DNA from: Fimiplasma intestinipullorum
Lineage (GTDB): Bacteria; Bacillota_I; Bacilli_A; Erysipelotrichales; Coprobacillaceae
Direction: 5' to 3'
Length of the DNA stretch: 24,503 bases
Assembly (NCBI GenBank): GCA_018715065.1
Contig: DVMJ01000079.1
Span: 1-24,503 of the forward strand
Shown: positions 1 to 8,004 of the stretch, piece by piece
Numbering within the stretch: position 1 is the first letter of the stretch
How the letters are laid out: every line of letters begins with the position of its first letter
Made by a program: the position numbers and the translations under genes
Notes under the pieces: generated by a model
Seen by the model: the letters and a program-made list of their open reading frames with translations, nothing else
What the model was told of the DNA's origin: nothing
Databases searched by the model: none

Positions 1-484
1 GATCTTCATGCAGATAATAAATCCCGTAAACCTCTGGATCATTGATCTTACCGGGTGTGATCACCAGTTGATAGGTCTTATTCTTCAGTTCTGGAATCAG
101 CTGTTCTTCATCAATTACCGCGCTAGTCAGATGCAGGCTAGGATCAAACTGCTGATAGAGGGGTTCAAGGTCCCAAATAGGAGCAGGTGCACAACAGGCA
201 ATCGATACCTCGAGATGTGAGCGTGCAAAATGTCGAACCGCCTGCACCGATTGTTCCAATTCCTGCAGGATCTTTTGGGCGCGTTCTACCATCATTTCGC
301 CATTGGCATTTAAAACAACACGATTACTGTAATGGTCAAAGATAGCCACTCCCAGATCATCTTCTAAACGCTGCATCGAACGGCTCAACGCTGGCTGAGA
401 AATCAGTAATTCTTCTGCTGCTTTGGATATGGTCTTATTTTTTGCGATACACACTAATTGTTCAAGCTGGTTCAGTTCAATCAT
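1..484 (-). CDS. LysR-family transcriptional regulator, N-terminal part (runs off left edge)
   Basis: About 161 codons are readable without a stop from the ATG at 484 to the window edge, so the C-terminal half is missing only because the window ends. The N-terminus is a typical LysR winged helix-turn-helix. It starts MIELNQLEQLV, carries the recognition-helix motif SQPALSRSMQRLE around residues 32-44, and continues through the wing into a linker helix. The effector-binding domain begins near residue 90. The start is fixed by a GGAGG seven bases upstream. The gene lies on the same strand as, and downstream of, the SDR/AKR operon but is separated from it by a terminator and has its own promoter. 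LysR proteins often control neighbouring oxidoreductase genes, so a link to the SDR/AKR pair is plausible, but its target and ligand cannot be read from the sequence. Confidence 0.9.
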   Translation of the reverse strand, partial: MIELNQLEQLVCIAKNKTISKAAEELLISQPALSRSMQRLEDDLGVAIFDHYSNRVVLNANGEMMVERAQKILQELEQSVQAVRHFARSHLEVSIACCAPAPIWDLEPLYQQFDPSLHLTSAVIDEEQLIPELKNKTYQLVITPGKINDPEVYGIYYLHED

Positions 485-509
485 GACCTCGCCTCCTTTT
501 GATACCCTT

Positions 510-521
510 ATTATAGCATAT
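510..521 (-). promoter_or_regulatory. Extended -10 promoter of the LysR gene
   Basis: On the minus strand TATAAT (510-515) is preceded by TGC, giving an extended -10 element. No good -35 hexamer is visible, which is common for extended -10 promoters. It lies about 25 bases upstream of the LysR start and between that gene and the upstream operon's terminator. Confidence 0.55.
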
Positions 522-538
522 TTTTTCTTTCACCACAC

Positions 539-571
539 AAAAAAAAGACCGTGTGAAAGTTCACACAGGTC
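539..571 (-). terminator. Intrinsic terminator of the SDR-AKR operon
   Basis: On the minus strand a stem made of GACC/GGTC plus GTGTGA/TCACAC around a small loop is followed directly by eight T residues (complement of 539-546). It sits immediately after the aldo/keto reductase stop codon and separates that operon from the LysR gene. Confidence 0.85.
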
Positions 572-576
572 CTTAA

Positions 577-1551
577 TTAATGTCCGCCAAACACATCGAA
601 ATCCATACCGGCTAAATGTTCATCGATATTTTTGATTTCTTCAGGTGTCAGTACCACATTGCCTGATTCAAAGTTTTCTTTTAAACGTTCCAGTTTACGA
701 CTGCCTGGAATTGGAATGATGTAATCTTTCTTGCAGATCATCCAGGCCAGTGAAATCTGAGCCATTGTGCAGTTTTTCGCTTCTGCCAGTTCCTTGATCA
801 TATCCAGTAAAGCTTTGGCCTTCTGATAGCCCTCTTTAGTGTACTGAGGCATATGATTTCTAAAATCGCCTTCCGCAAATTGACTTTCATTAGTGAACTG
901 ACCACTTAAAAGTCCATTAGCCATTGGTGAGAAAGCTACGTAAGTCACACCCAGTTCTTCACAAACAGGGAATAAAGATTCATACCAGGTGGCCATCATT
1001 GAATAGCGGTTCTGAATGGCGGTTACTGGACAAACCGCATGGGCTCGACGCAAATATTCCTCATCCACTTCGGAAATTCCCCACGCTCTGATCTTACCTT
1101 CTTCGATCAGCTCTTTCATCACACCGGCTACCACTTCAGGTTCCACTTTTGGATCGATACGATGCTGATAATATAGATCGATGTAATCCGTATGAAGACG
1201 TTTTAAGCTGCCTTCCAAAGAACGCCGGATACGTTCAGGTGAGCTATCCAGTTCGAGATGATCCCCTTTATGGTCGACACCGAATTTAGTCGCAATGATG
1301 ACTTCGTCACGGAAATCATGAACAGCTTCACCAACCAGTTCCTCATTGTAAGAAATGCTGCCATCATGATTGATGCCGGTGTAGCATTCGGCTGTGTCAT
1401 AGAAATCATAACCCAATGCATGTGCTTCTTTCATGATTCTAACTGCCGTTTCACGATCCTCTGCCTCTCCGTAGGCATGGCTGAATCCCATACATCCAAG
1501 TCCTACCGGATTGACATACATATTCGTTCTCCCTAATCTTCTTTTTTTCAT
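577..1551 (-). CDS. Aldo/keto reductase
   Basis: A 324-residue, full-length member of the aldo/keto reductase superfamily (TIM-barrel, NADPH-dependent reduction of aldehydes and ketones in the cytoplasm). The catalytic tetrad is visible as Asp52 and Tyr57 in YDFYDTAECY, Lys89 in IIATKFG, and His130 in DLYYQHRIDP. The C-terminal cofactor-binding loop is present (IPIPGSRKLERLKEN). An AGGAG lies upstream of the ATG. The gene starts 20 bases after the SDR gene and is almost certainly co-transcribed with it, ending at a strong terminator. The overall pattern resembles the YakC/AKR13-like subgroup. The physiological substrate is unknown; a role in detoxifying reactive carbonyls is a guess from family knowledge. 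Confidence 0.93.
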   Translation of the reverse strand: MKKRRLGRTNMYVNPVGLGCMGFSHAYGEAEDRETAVRIMKEAHALGYDFYDTAECYTGINHDGSISYNEELVGEAVHDFRDEVIIATKFGVDHKGDHLELDSSPERIRRSLEGSLKRLHTDYIDLYYQHRIDPKVEPEVVAGVMKELIEEGKIRAWGISEVDEEYLRRAHAVCPVTAIQNRYSMMATWYESLFPVCEELGVTYVAFSPMANGLLSGQFTNESQFAEGDFRNHMPQYTKEGYQKAKALLDMIKELAEAKNCTMAQISLAWMICKKDYIIPIPGSRKLERLKENFESGNVVLTPEEIKNIDEHLAGMDFDVFGGH

Positions 1552-1571
1552 CTTATTTTCTCCTTCAAACT

Positions 1572-2411
1572 TTATTCAAAATCAGCCTGAGCCGATACAT
1601 CAGCCCACTCATCTAATTCTTTGATCTTTGCTTCCAAACTGGATTTCACTGCTGTCACAGCATCTTTACCTAAGGTCAGGATGGCTGGATAACGATCCCC
1701 ATGGACAATATCAACGATGATCTTGCCGGCACGGTCTGGGTCACCTGCCTGATTATGAGTAACAGCAAAGTTGCCTGGACGGGACTTGCCTACAGTTGAT
1801 TCATAATCACTAATGGTTGTTTTAGTTCCCTGTAAACTTGTATTATCATAGAAACGCGTTCTAAAGGCCCCTGGCTGAACAACCATCGCCACAATACCTA
1901 AAGGCGCCAATTCTTTTCTCAACCCATCAGTCAGCAACTCTAAAGCGGCTTTACTGCTGGCATAATAAGCAGATCCAACGGCGGAACGTGCTGCCGCAAT
2001 GGATGTGACATTTAAGATGAACCCGGTCTTCTGTTCACGCATCTTAGGCAAGACGGCTTTGATCAATGCAACCGGACCAAATAAATTGGTATCATATAAC
2101 TTCTGGACTTCCTCTCCTTCGCCTTCTTCAACAGCGGAACGATATCCATACCCTGCATTATTCACTAAGACATCGATCGTCCCAAAACGTTCATTGGCTT
2201 TGGCTACCGCTTCATCAATACTTTTTTGTGAACAAACATCCAGATCCAAAGCTAAAGCTGTTTCCGGATAATCCTTCACGATATCTAAAACTTTGTCCTT
2301 GTTTCGAGCAGTCACGATCGCCTGATCGCCGCTTGCCAGAACAGCCTTAGCGATTCCTGCACCGATCCCACTTGAGCATCCTGTAATTAACCATGTCTTC
2401 ATATGTTTCAT
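1572..2411 (-). CDS. Short-chain dehydrogenase/reductase (SDR)
   Basis: A 279-residue classical SDR. It has the Rossmann nucleotide-binding motif TGCSSGIG (residues 10-17), NNAG (84-87), the active-site Ser137 in NVTSIAA, and the catalytic YxxxK at Tyr150-Lys154 (YASSK). These proteins carry out NAD(P)(H)-dependent oxidoreduction of small alcohols, ketones or sugars. The true start may be the second ATG at 2402 (MKTWLITG). The GGAG at the 5' end directly abuts the first ATG but is ten bases from the second, which would give a 276-residue protein. It is the first gene of the SDR-AKR operon. Substrate cannot be assigned. Confidence 0.93.
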   Translation of the reverse strand: MKHMKTWLITGCSSGIGAGIAKAVLASGDQAIVTARNKDKVLDIVKDYPETALALDLDVCSQKSIDEAVAKANERFGTIDVLVNNAGYGYRSAVEEGEGEEVQKLYDTNLFGPVALIKAVLPKMREQKTGFILNVTSIAAARSAVGSAYYASSKAALELLTDGLRKELAPLGIVAMVVQPGAFRTRFYDNTSLQGTKTTISDYESTVGKSRPGNFAVTHNQAGDPDRAGKIIVDIVHGDRYPAILTLGKDAVTAVKSSLEAKIKELDEWADVSAQADFE

Positions 2412-2438
2412 ACTCCTCTCATTTCTTTTGACAATTCT

Positions 2439-2468
2439 AGTCTAACCGAAAAAAAGACATTTGTACAA
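2439..2468 (-). promoter_or_regulatory. Candidate promoter of the SDR-AKR operon
   Basis: On the minus strand TTGTAC (2463-2468) and TAGACT (2439-2444) are separated by 18 bases, about 30 bases upstream of the SDR start. The -10 matches the consensus only moderately, so this is a weak call. Confidence 0.35.
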
Positions 2469-3229
2469 TATCAATATCGTAAGGTAGCATGCATCAAGCG
2501 CATAGTAAAGGAACGGTGATCAAATCATATGATCAGAAGAAATGGTCTCCTTCTTTTTCATGCCTGAGGATGGCATGCTTTACCTCTTTTTAAAATAGCG
2601 ATAGCAAAAAAGCGGATGATCCTAACCGGACTCAATGGACTGTTTATACTGATCAGATATACCATCTAGAAAGCAAAGATGTCTTTTACCCTACCACGTA
2701 CACCTTCACTTGAATTCAGTAGTCATTGCCTGCTTGATTGAATTCATCAATGACTTGAAAGATCTCTTTGTGTTGTTCTTTGATCTTTCATACCGGGTGC
2801 ATAGATACCTTGACCAAAGCCATTCATTATCGATCCTCCCCACCTGCGTGCTGGACGCACTTTGAAAAACATCACAAATACGTTGATCAGACATAATGAT
2901 CCAAATAGAAAATTCTTTCAATTCATCAAAGAAATTCCGTAAGAGGTAAGCGACAATGCCCCTTTCAAAGAGGAGTTGCTGACATGTGTCAGCATCATTT
3001 AGAATGTCAAAGTGTAAAGCAGAATTCATCTTAAACCAAATCTGCTTTTTTGCCAATACGAAGCAAAAGCAAAGATAAAAAATGAGTCATGCAACGGATA
3101 GGTACTGCTACCCTTATCGCAGCACATTCATGCTAGATTAGCCAAATATCCTCTTCTTCACATTCAAATTTTGAAAGGAAAGATTATAGTGTTCTATGCT
3201 TTTTAGAAGGATAATAGAGGATCCAATGA
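2469..3229. other. Gene-poor stretch without a convincing intact gene
   Basis: This part of the 1.1-kb gap between the SDR gene and carB shows no family I can name. A 116-codon frame on the minus strand (2706-3056) has no ribosome binding site, no recognisable motif and an odd composition. A shorter, better-initiated minus-strand frame overlaps it out of frame: a GGAGG precedes an ATG near 2824, starting MNGFGQGIYAPGMK, and it closes after 26 codons. The plus strand shows only short broken frames. The picture is of decayed coding DNA rather than regulatory DNA. TGATCA occurs twice at 2517-2535, and a CATGCC/GGCATG hairpin lies at 2559-2577. Confidence 0.4.
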
Positions 3230-3349
3230 ATGTACTGGCGATCCATTATTTTAAATGAAAACGTGGTTAACCGTTGTTTGGGCTGGCGCTATGCTTGGTA
3301 TAATGAGCGCTCACTTCAACAAAATCTATCCCCTTCCCAAACGCTTTAA
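3230..3349 (+). pseudogene. Possible IS3-like transposase C-terminal remnant
   Basis: A 39-codon open frame ends in WRYAWYNERSLQQNLSPSQ. This resembles the C-terminal end of IS3-family integrase-core transposases, where a 'WYN.ER....L..LSP..' pattern is usual. The DDE catalytic region, the OrfA part and any terminal inverted repeats are not visible, so at most this is a small relic. A neighbouring frame just upstream (EDPMNVLAIHYFK) loosely resembles the family's 'GNP.DNA..E.FF' region, which would imply a frameshift. The match is from memory of the family pattern, not from an alignment. Confidence 0.35.
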
Positions 3350-3370
3350 AAGCAAGTAGCTTTACATAAT

Positions 3371-3413
3371 AAAAAAAGTAATGAGAGAGTGAGACTGCAA
3401 CTCATTACTTTTT
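3371..3413 (-). terminator. Bidirectional intrinsic terminator downstream of carB
   Basis: Perfect 13-base inverted repeat: AAAAAGTAATGAG at 3373-3385 and its complement at 3401-3413, with a 15-base loop. On the minus strand the stem is followed by a run of seven Ts. It lies about 120 bases after the carB stop and probably ends the carAB or nitrogen-cluster transcript. A T run on the plus strand means it could also stop transcription from the left. Confidence 0.8.
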
Positions 3414-3532
3414 GGATATAGAGAAGTGAGCGACAGGATGCCTTGAATGTCCGATATCAAATGTAACCCTGATCAGTGACCCTGATATCTTCATCCTCCG
3501 TGCTAGTTCTCTTTGGCTATTTCATTTATTCC

Positions 3533-6500
3533 TTAGATCTTCGTGATATCGATCAAGGTCGTATCCCCTTTATGACGTTTTTCAAGACAGGTAATCAAAG
3601 CCTGCGCTGTATCCAACGACGTATAGATTGGAATACCGGCCTCAACGGCAAAACGACGAATCATAAAACCATCTTTTAAGTTATTATTTCGGGTCGGAAT
3701 ATCAATGACAAGATCGACCGTATCTGTCAGCATCAGATCAAAGATCGTATTTTTACGATCAGCAATATAGTTGACAAGATGCGCAGGAATACCATGTTCG
3801 ATCAGGAAAGTGAAGGTACCGATCGTCGCGTAGATATCATAACCAAACTGATGATAACGTTTAGCAATCGGCAGGAATTCTTCCTTGGAACTATCCTTGA
3901 TCGTACAGATAATATTCTTTTTCTTAGGCAGATTGATGCCTGTTCCCAAAAATGCCTTGTAAAGTGCTTCATCGAAATCTTTGGCGATTCCCAGAACCTC
4001 TCCGGTTGATTTCATCTCTGGGCCTAAGCTGATCTCAGCTCCTTTGATCTTTTCAAATGAGAAGACCGGCATTTTAATGGCCACTGTTTCTTTCTCAGGT
4101 GCCAGGCCATATGCATAACCCTGTTCCTTGATGGATTTTCCCATAATCACATGTGTCGCCACATCGACAACCGGAATATCGGTCACTTTAGAGATGTATG
4201 GGATCGTTCGGCTGGAACGTGGATTGACCTCGATGACATAAACGTGATCTTCATAAACAATAAACTGAATATTGATCAGACCGATAACATGCAGGGCTTT
4301 CGCTAAACGCTGCGTGTAATCCACGATGACTTCCTTGATCTCTGGTTTGATCTTCTGGGTAGGATAAACGGAAATACTGTCACCACTGTGAACACCGGCA
4401 CGTTCAACGTGTTCCATGATTCCTGGAATCAGAACGCCCTCTTCATCACAGATGGCATCGACTTCCACTTCCTTACCGGATAAGTATTTATCAATCAGGA
4501 TCGGATGCTCCTGATACTGCTGGTTAATGATCTTCATGAATTTCTTGATGTCGCCATCGTTTAAGGCAATTTCCATGCCGGCACCACCTAAGACATAGGA
4601 AGGACGAACCAGTACCGGATAGCCTAAATGATTGGCTACTTTTAAGGCTTCCTCAGTTGTGAAAACGGTTGATCCGGTCGGACGATCAATGTGACATTTT
4701 TCCAGGATCTCATCGAAACGTTCACGGTCCTCGGCTGCATCCACATTATCTGCAGAGGTCCCTAAGATAGGTACACCCATTTCCAATAAGGACTGCGTTA
4801 ACTTGATGGCGGTCTGACCTCCGAACTGAACGATGGCTCCATCCGGTTTTTCAATATCCACAATGCTCTTGACATCCTCAGCTGTTAATGGCTCAAAGTA
4901 GAGACGATCGGCAATATCAAAGTCCGTCGAAACGGTCTCTGGATTATTGTTGACGATGATCGTATCATAACCCGCTTCCTTTAAGGCCCAGACACAATGA
5001 ACCGAACAGTAATCAAATTCGATCCCCTGCCCGATGCGGATCGGACCAGATCCTAAGACCATGATCTTTTTCTTGTCATCTTGTGGATTCACTTCATTTT
5101 GGGCACCATAAACAGAATAGTAATAAGGGGTGGTCGCATCGAATTCTGCAGCACAGGTATCCACAGTCTTAAAAGCGGCTACGATGCCATTTTCATGGCG
5201 CATTGTTTCAATTTCCTGTTTAGTCTTACCGGTATAAGCGGCAATGATCTGGTCAGGATATTCAAGCCGTTTGGCTAATTTCAGTAAATCTACGGTCAAC
5301 GGTTCGCTCTTTAAGCGCTTTTCTACTTCGACAAGATGCTTAAACTTATCGATAAACCAGAGATCGATCTTGGTGATCTCATGGATCTCCTGTTCGCTCA
5401 TGCCCTGACGTAAAGCCTCTGCAATCGCAAAGACACGATGATCATCGACATCTTTCAGCTTCTTGCGCAGGTCATTCAAGGTATAGTTTTCTAATTCTGG
5501 GATATGCAGATCAAAAACATTTTGTTCGAGCGAACGCAGTGCCTTCATAAAGGCGCCTTCAAAATGATTGCAGATGCTCATGACCTCACCGGTAGCCTTC
5601 ATCTGCGTGCCCAGTTCACGGCTGGCACCATAGAATTTATCGAATGGCCATTTGGGGATCTTGCAGACGATATAGTCTAAGGTTGGCTCATAGGAGGCAT
5701 ATGTCTTGCCCGTAACGGCATTGACGATCTCGTCAAGTGTATAACCTAAGGCAATCTTGGCTGCCAGTTTGGCAATTGGATAACCCGTTGCCTTACTGGC
5801 CAGAGCTGAGGAACGGGACACACGAGGATTGACCTCGATGACACAGTATTCAAAACTGTTCGGATTCAAGGCATACTGAACATTGCAGCCCCCCTGAATA
5901 TTCAAAGCCGTGATGATATTTAAGGCAGAGCTTCTTAACATCTGATATTCTTTATCGGCTAAGGTCTGACTAGGTGCAACGACAATACTGTCACCGGTAT
6001 GTACACCGACAGGATCCATGTTTTCCATATTACATACGGTGATGCAGTTCCCGGCACCATCACGCATCACTTCATACTCGATTTCTTTCCAGCCGGCAAT
6101 ACTTTTTTCAATCAGACACTGACTGACGCGGGAAAGACGCAAGCCATTGGTACAAATATCATGCAGTTCATGTTCATCATGTGCGATTCCTCCGCCGGTT
6201 CCGCCTAACGTATAGGCTGGACGCACAACTACCGGATACCCGATCTGCGCCGCAAATTCTAAAGCATCATCCACATGATTGACGACGATGGATGGCGCAC
6301 AAGGCTCACCGATCTTCTCCATCAGATTTTTAAATTCCAGACGGTCCTCCGCTAATTTGATCGTATCTGTCCCTGTTCCGATCGTTCTGACATGGTGCTT
6401 ATCTAAAAAACCTTCATCAGCTAAGGCCATCGCAATATTCAGAGCATTCTGCCCACCAAGCGTTGGCAGGATGCTATCCGGTTTTTCGACCTCGATCAGA

Positions 6501-6727
6501 TGTTTGACAACCGGAACCGTCAATGGTTCAATGTAGACCTTATCGGCAATATCTTTATCCGTCATGATCGTGGCCGGATTTGAGTTGATCAAGACGACCT
6601 CGATGCCTTCTTCTTTTAAAGCACGACAGGCCTGTGTTCCAGCATAGTCAAATTCAGCCGCCTGACCGATAATGATTGGACCAGATCCAATGACTAAAAC
6701 CTTTTGAATCGATGCATTCTTAGGCAT
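3533..6727 (-). CDS. carB: Carbamoyl-phosphate synthase, large subunit
   Basis: A 1064-residue protein, the normal length for CarB. It makes carbamoyl phosphate from bicarbonate, two ATP and ammonia channelled from the small subunit, for pyrimidine and arginine synthesis. The two homologous synthetase halves are visible. The first starts at KVLVIGSGPIIIGQAAEFDY, with an ATP-grasp region around residues 130-330 (RPAYTLGGTGGG). The second starts at IMVLGSGPIRIGQGIEFDY near residue 555, with RPSYVLGGAGM further on. Between them lies the oligomerisation region, and the C-terminal 130 residues form the allosteric MGS-like domain (FGYDIYATIGTFTFL). Its start overlaps the end of carA by eight bases, so the subunits are translationally coupled. 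Only one carB copy is visible, so whether it serves pyrimidines, arginine or both is not decided here. Confidence 0.98.
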   Translation of the reverse strand: MPKNASIQKVLVIGSGPIIIGQAAEFDYAGTQACRALKEEGIEVVLINSNPATIMTDKDIADKVYIEPLTVPVVKHLIEVEKPDSILPTLGGQNALNIAMALADEGFLDKHHVRTIGTGTDTIKLAEDRLEFKNLMEKIGEPCAPSIVVNHVDDALEFAAQIGYPVVVRPAYTLGGTGGGIAHDEHELHDICTNGLRLSRVSQCLIEKSIAGWKEIEYEVMRDGAGNCITVCNMENMDPVGVHTGDSIVVAPSQTLADKEYQMLRSSALNIITALNIQGGCNVQYALNPNSFEYCVIEVNPRVSRSSALASKATGYPIAKLAAKIALGYTLDEIVNAVTGKTYASYEPTLDYIVCKIPKWPFDKFYGASRELGTQMKATGEVMSICNHFEGAFMKALRSLEQNVFDLHIPELENYTLNDLRKKLKDVDDHRVFAIAEALRQGMSEQEIHEITKIDLWFIDKFKHLVEVEKRLKSEPLTVDLLKLAKRLEYPDQIIAAYTGKTKQEIETMRHENGIVAAFKTVDTCAAEFDATTPYYYSVYGAQNEVNPQDDKKKIMVLGSGPIRIGQGIEFDYCSVHCVWALKEAGYDTIIVNNNPETVSTDFDIADRLYFEPLTAEDVKSIVDIEKPDGAIVQFGGQTAIKLTQSLLEMGVPILGTSADNVDAAEDRERFDEILEKCHIDRPTGSTVFTTEEALKVANHLGYPVLVRPSYVLGGAGMEIALNDGDIKKFMKIINQQYQEHPILIDKYLSGKEVEVDAICDEEGVLIPGIMEHVERAGVHSGDSISVYPTQKIKPEIKEVIVDYTQRLAKALHVIGLINIQFIVYEDHVYVIEVNPRSSRTIPYISKVTDIPVVDVATHVIMGKSIKEQGYAYGLAPEKETVAIKMPVFSFEKIKGAEISLGPEMKSTGEVLGIAKDFDEALYKAFLGTGINLPKKKNIICTIKDSSKEEFLPIAKRYHQFGYDIYATIGTFTFLIEHGIPAHLVNYIADRKNTIFDLMLTDTVDLVIDIPTRNNNLKDGFMIRRFAVEAGIPIYTSLDTAQALITCLEKRHKGDTTLIDITKI

Positions 6728-7802
6728 TTGCTTCTCCTCCCATCATAGCGATAAATGTATCAAATAAATAACCCGTATCCAATGGTCCAGCCGAAGCTTC
6801 CGGATGGAACTGGACAGTACAGATTTTTTCTTTCACATACGTCAAGCCTTCAAGCGTGCCATCATTCACATTGATAAACCATGGCTTGGCCACTTCTGGA
6901 TCAAGGCTTGCCTGCTCAACCATGAAATTGTGGTTTTGCGTTGAGATATAGACACGACCGGTGGTGAGATCCTTGACCGGATGGTTGGCGCCATGATGAC
7001 CATAAACCATCTTTTTGGTCGTAAAGCCATGCGCCAAAGCCATTAACTGATGTCCTAAACAGATAGCAAAGATCGGAATCCCACTTTGCATCAAGACCTT
7101 CATCTCCGCAATGATGCTCTCACATTCCTCCGGATCGCCTGGACCATTGGAAAGCATGATGCCATCATAATGTCCTTCTAAGATCGTTGCAGCCGGTGTA
7201 AAGGCAGGATAAACCGTGACCTCACAGCCACGCTTCACAAGCTCGCGCGCAATATTTCTTTTTGCACCGAAATCATAGAGCGCGACACGTTTGCTTCCAC
7301 CCTGGCCTAAGGTATAAGCTTGCTTGCAGGTCGTTGCAGCGACCACACCGGATACCTTAAAAGCGCGAATGCGTGCCAGCACTTCTGTCAGATCTCCATA
7401 ATCATGTGTCGTGATCATCCCGTTCATACAACCTTCATTACGAATCAGCTTGGTGATCGAACGCGTATCGACACCCTGGATTCCCGGAATATCATGTTGT
7501 AAAAGATAATCCTGAAGATCCATATCCTTTCTAAAATTACTGCCTAAACGAGCCAATTCATTCACCACAAAACCTTCTACAAAAGGCCTGCAGGATTCCT
7601 GATCATCCAAAGCAACACCATAGTTACCGATCAGGGGATATGTCATCACGACACTTTGTCCAGCATAGGAAGGATCGGTCAACACTTCCAGATAGCCTGT
7701 CATTGAGGTATTGAATACAAATTCGCTGATGACCTCTTTCTCGGCTCCAAAATGTTCGCCTACAAAGACATGACCATCTTCTAATATCAAATAAGCCTTC
7801 AT
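6720..7802 (-). CDS. carA: Carbamoyl-phosphate synthase, small (glutamine amidotransferase) subunit
   Basis: A 360-residue protein starting MKAYLILEDG. It hydrolyses glutamine and passes ammonia to CarB. The N-terminal CPSase_sm domain (MTGYLEVLTDPSYAGQ, GIQGVDTRSITKLIR) is followed by a class I glutamine amidotransferase domain. That domain has the nucleophile Cys248 in FAICLGHQLM and the His333/Glu335 pair in VQFHPEASAGP. The frame stays open upstream to 7982, but the start at 7802 is right: an AGGAGG lies five bases before it, the family begins there, and the upstream extension would run through the leader terminator. It forms the carAB pair, eight-base overlap with carB, behind its own promoter and attenuator-like leader. 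Confidence 0.97.
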   Translation of the reverse strand: MKAYLILEDGHVFVGEHFGAEKEVISEFVFNTSMTGYLEVLTDPSYAGQSVVMTYPLIGNYGVALDDQESCRPFVEGFVVNELARLGSNFRKDMDLQDYLLQHDIPGIQGVDTRSITKLIRNEGCMNGMITTHDYGDLTEVLARIRAFKVSGVVAATTCKQAYTLGQGGSKRVALYDFGAKRNIARELVKRGCEVTVYPAFTPAATILEGHYDGIMLSNGPGDPEECESIIAEMKVLMQSGIPIFAICLGHQLMALAHGFTTKKMVYGHHGANHPVKDLTTGRVYISTQNHNFMVEQASLDPEVAKPWFINVNDGTLEGLTYVKEKICTVQFHPEASAGPLDTGYLFDTFIAMMGGEANA

Positions 7803-7822
7803 AATTGCCTCCTTTTTTCCAC

Positions 7823-7848
7823 AAAAAAGCATATCAGCGAAGATATGC
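7823..7848 (-). terminator. Intrinsic terminator in the carAB leader (attenuator candidate)
   Basis: On the minus strand GCATATC and GATATGC (7842-7848 and 7829-7835) form a 7-bp stem around TTCGCT and are followed at once by six Ts. The hairpin ends about 20 bases before the carA start, just upstream of its ribosome binding site and downstream of the carA promoter. It therefore sits in the 5' leader, as expected for transcription attenuation. Confidence 0.8.
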
Positions 7849-7855
7849 CTGTCGA

Positions 7856-7933
7856 TTATAAAAAATGAGAAAAAGATGCTCCAGGGAATTGAATCAAATG
7901 GGTCTGCATTCCTTGTTTCATCATCCTTCTCAT
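7856..7933 (-). promoter_or_regulatory. carAB leader: long hairpin, U-rich tract and possible 25-codon leader peptide
   Basis: The leader RNA (about 145 nt) contains two complementary arms, 7922-7934 and 7864-7878, pairing over 13 bp with a two-base bulge. A short open frame starts at the ATG at 7933 (MRRMMKQGMQTHLIQF...) and stops eight bases before the terminator stem. Its last codons lie in a U-rich stretch (7858-7878). A leader peptide ending in a U-rich tract just before a terminator is the arrangement of enterobacterial pyrBI attenuation, while many Bacillota instead use PyrR. No clear PyrR-binding loop was recognised. The Shine-Dalgarno of the small frame is poor, so its translation is uncertain. 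Confidence 0.4.
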
Positions 7934-7953
7934 TCCTTTCTTTGTTCTTGTAT

Positions 7954-7982
7954 AGTATAGACAAATTTCTAAAAATATTCAA
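7954..7982 (-). promoter_or_regulatory. Sigma-A promoter of carAB
   Basis: On the minus strand TTGAAT (7977-7982) and TATACT (7954-7959) are separated by exactly 17 bases, 22 bases after the gltD stop. The predicted transcription start is near 7947, leaving a leader of about 145 nt before carA. Confidence 0.75.
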
Positions 7983-8004
7983 GAAAAAGTTATTATTTTA
8001 CACG

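Noticed and set aside
2517..2535. Two TGATCA copies as an operator
   Set aside because: TGATCA is itself palindromic and GATC is frequent in this sequence; no promoter or gene start is close enough to support a regulatory role.
2706..3056. A 116-codon minus-strand open frame as a real gene
   Set aside because: No Shine-Dalgarno, no recognisable motif, and it overlaps out of frame a better-initiated short frame. Kept only as part of the scar region.
3405..3494. A 29-codon minus-strand frame between carB and its terminator
   Set aside because: Its GGAGG directly abuts the ATG, too close for initiation, and the frame runs into the terminator stem; probably chance.
7803..7982. Upstream extension of carA to an ATG at 7982
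   Set aside because: The extension would include the carAB promoter and leader terminator and has no family similarity. The AGGAGG supports the start at 7802.
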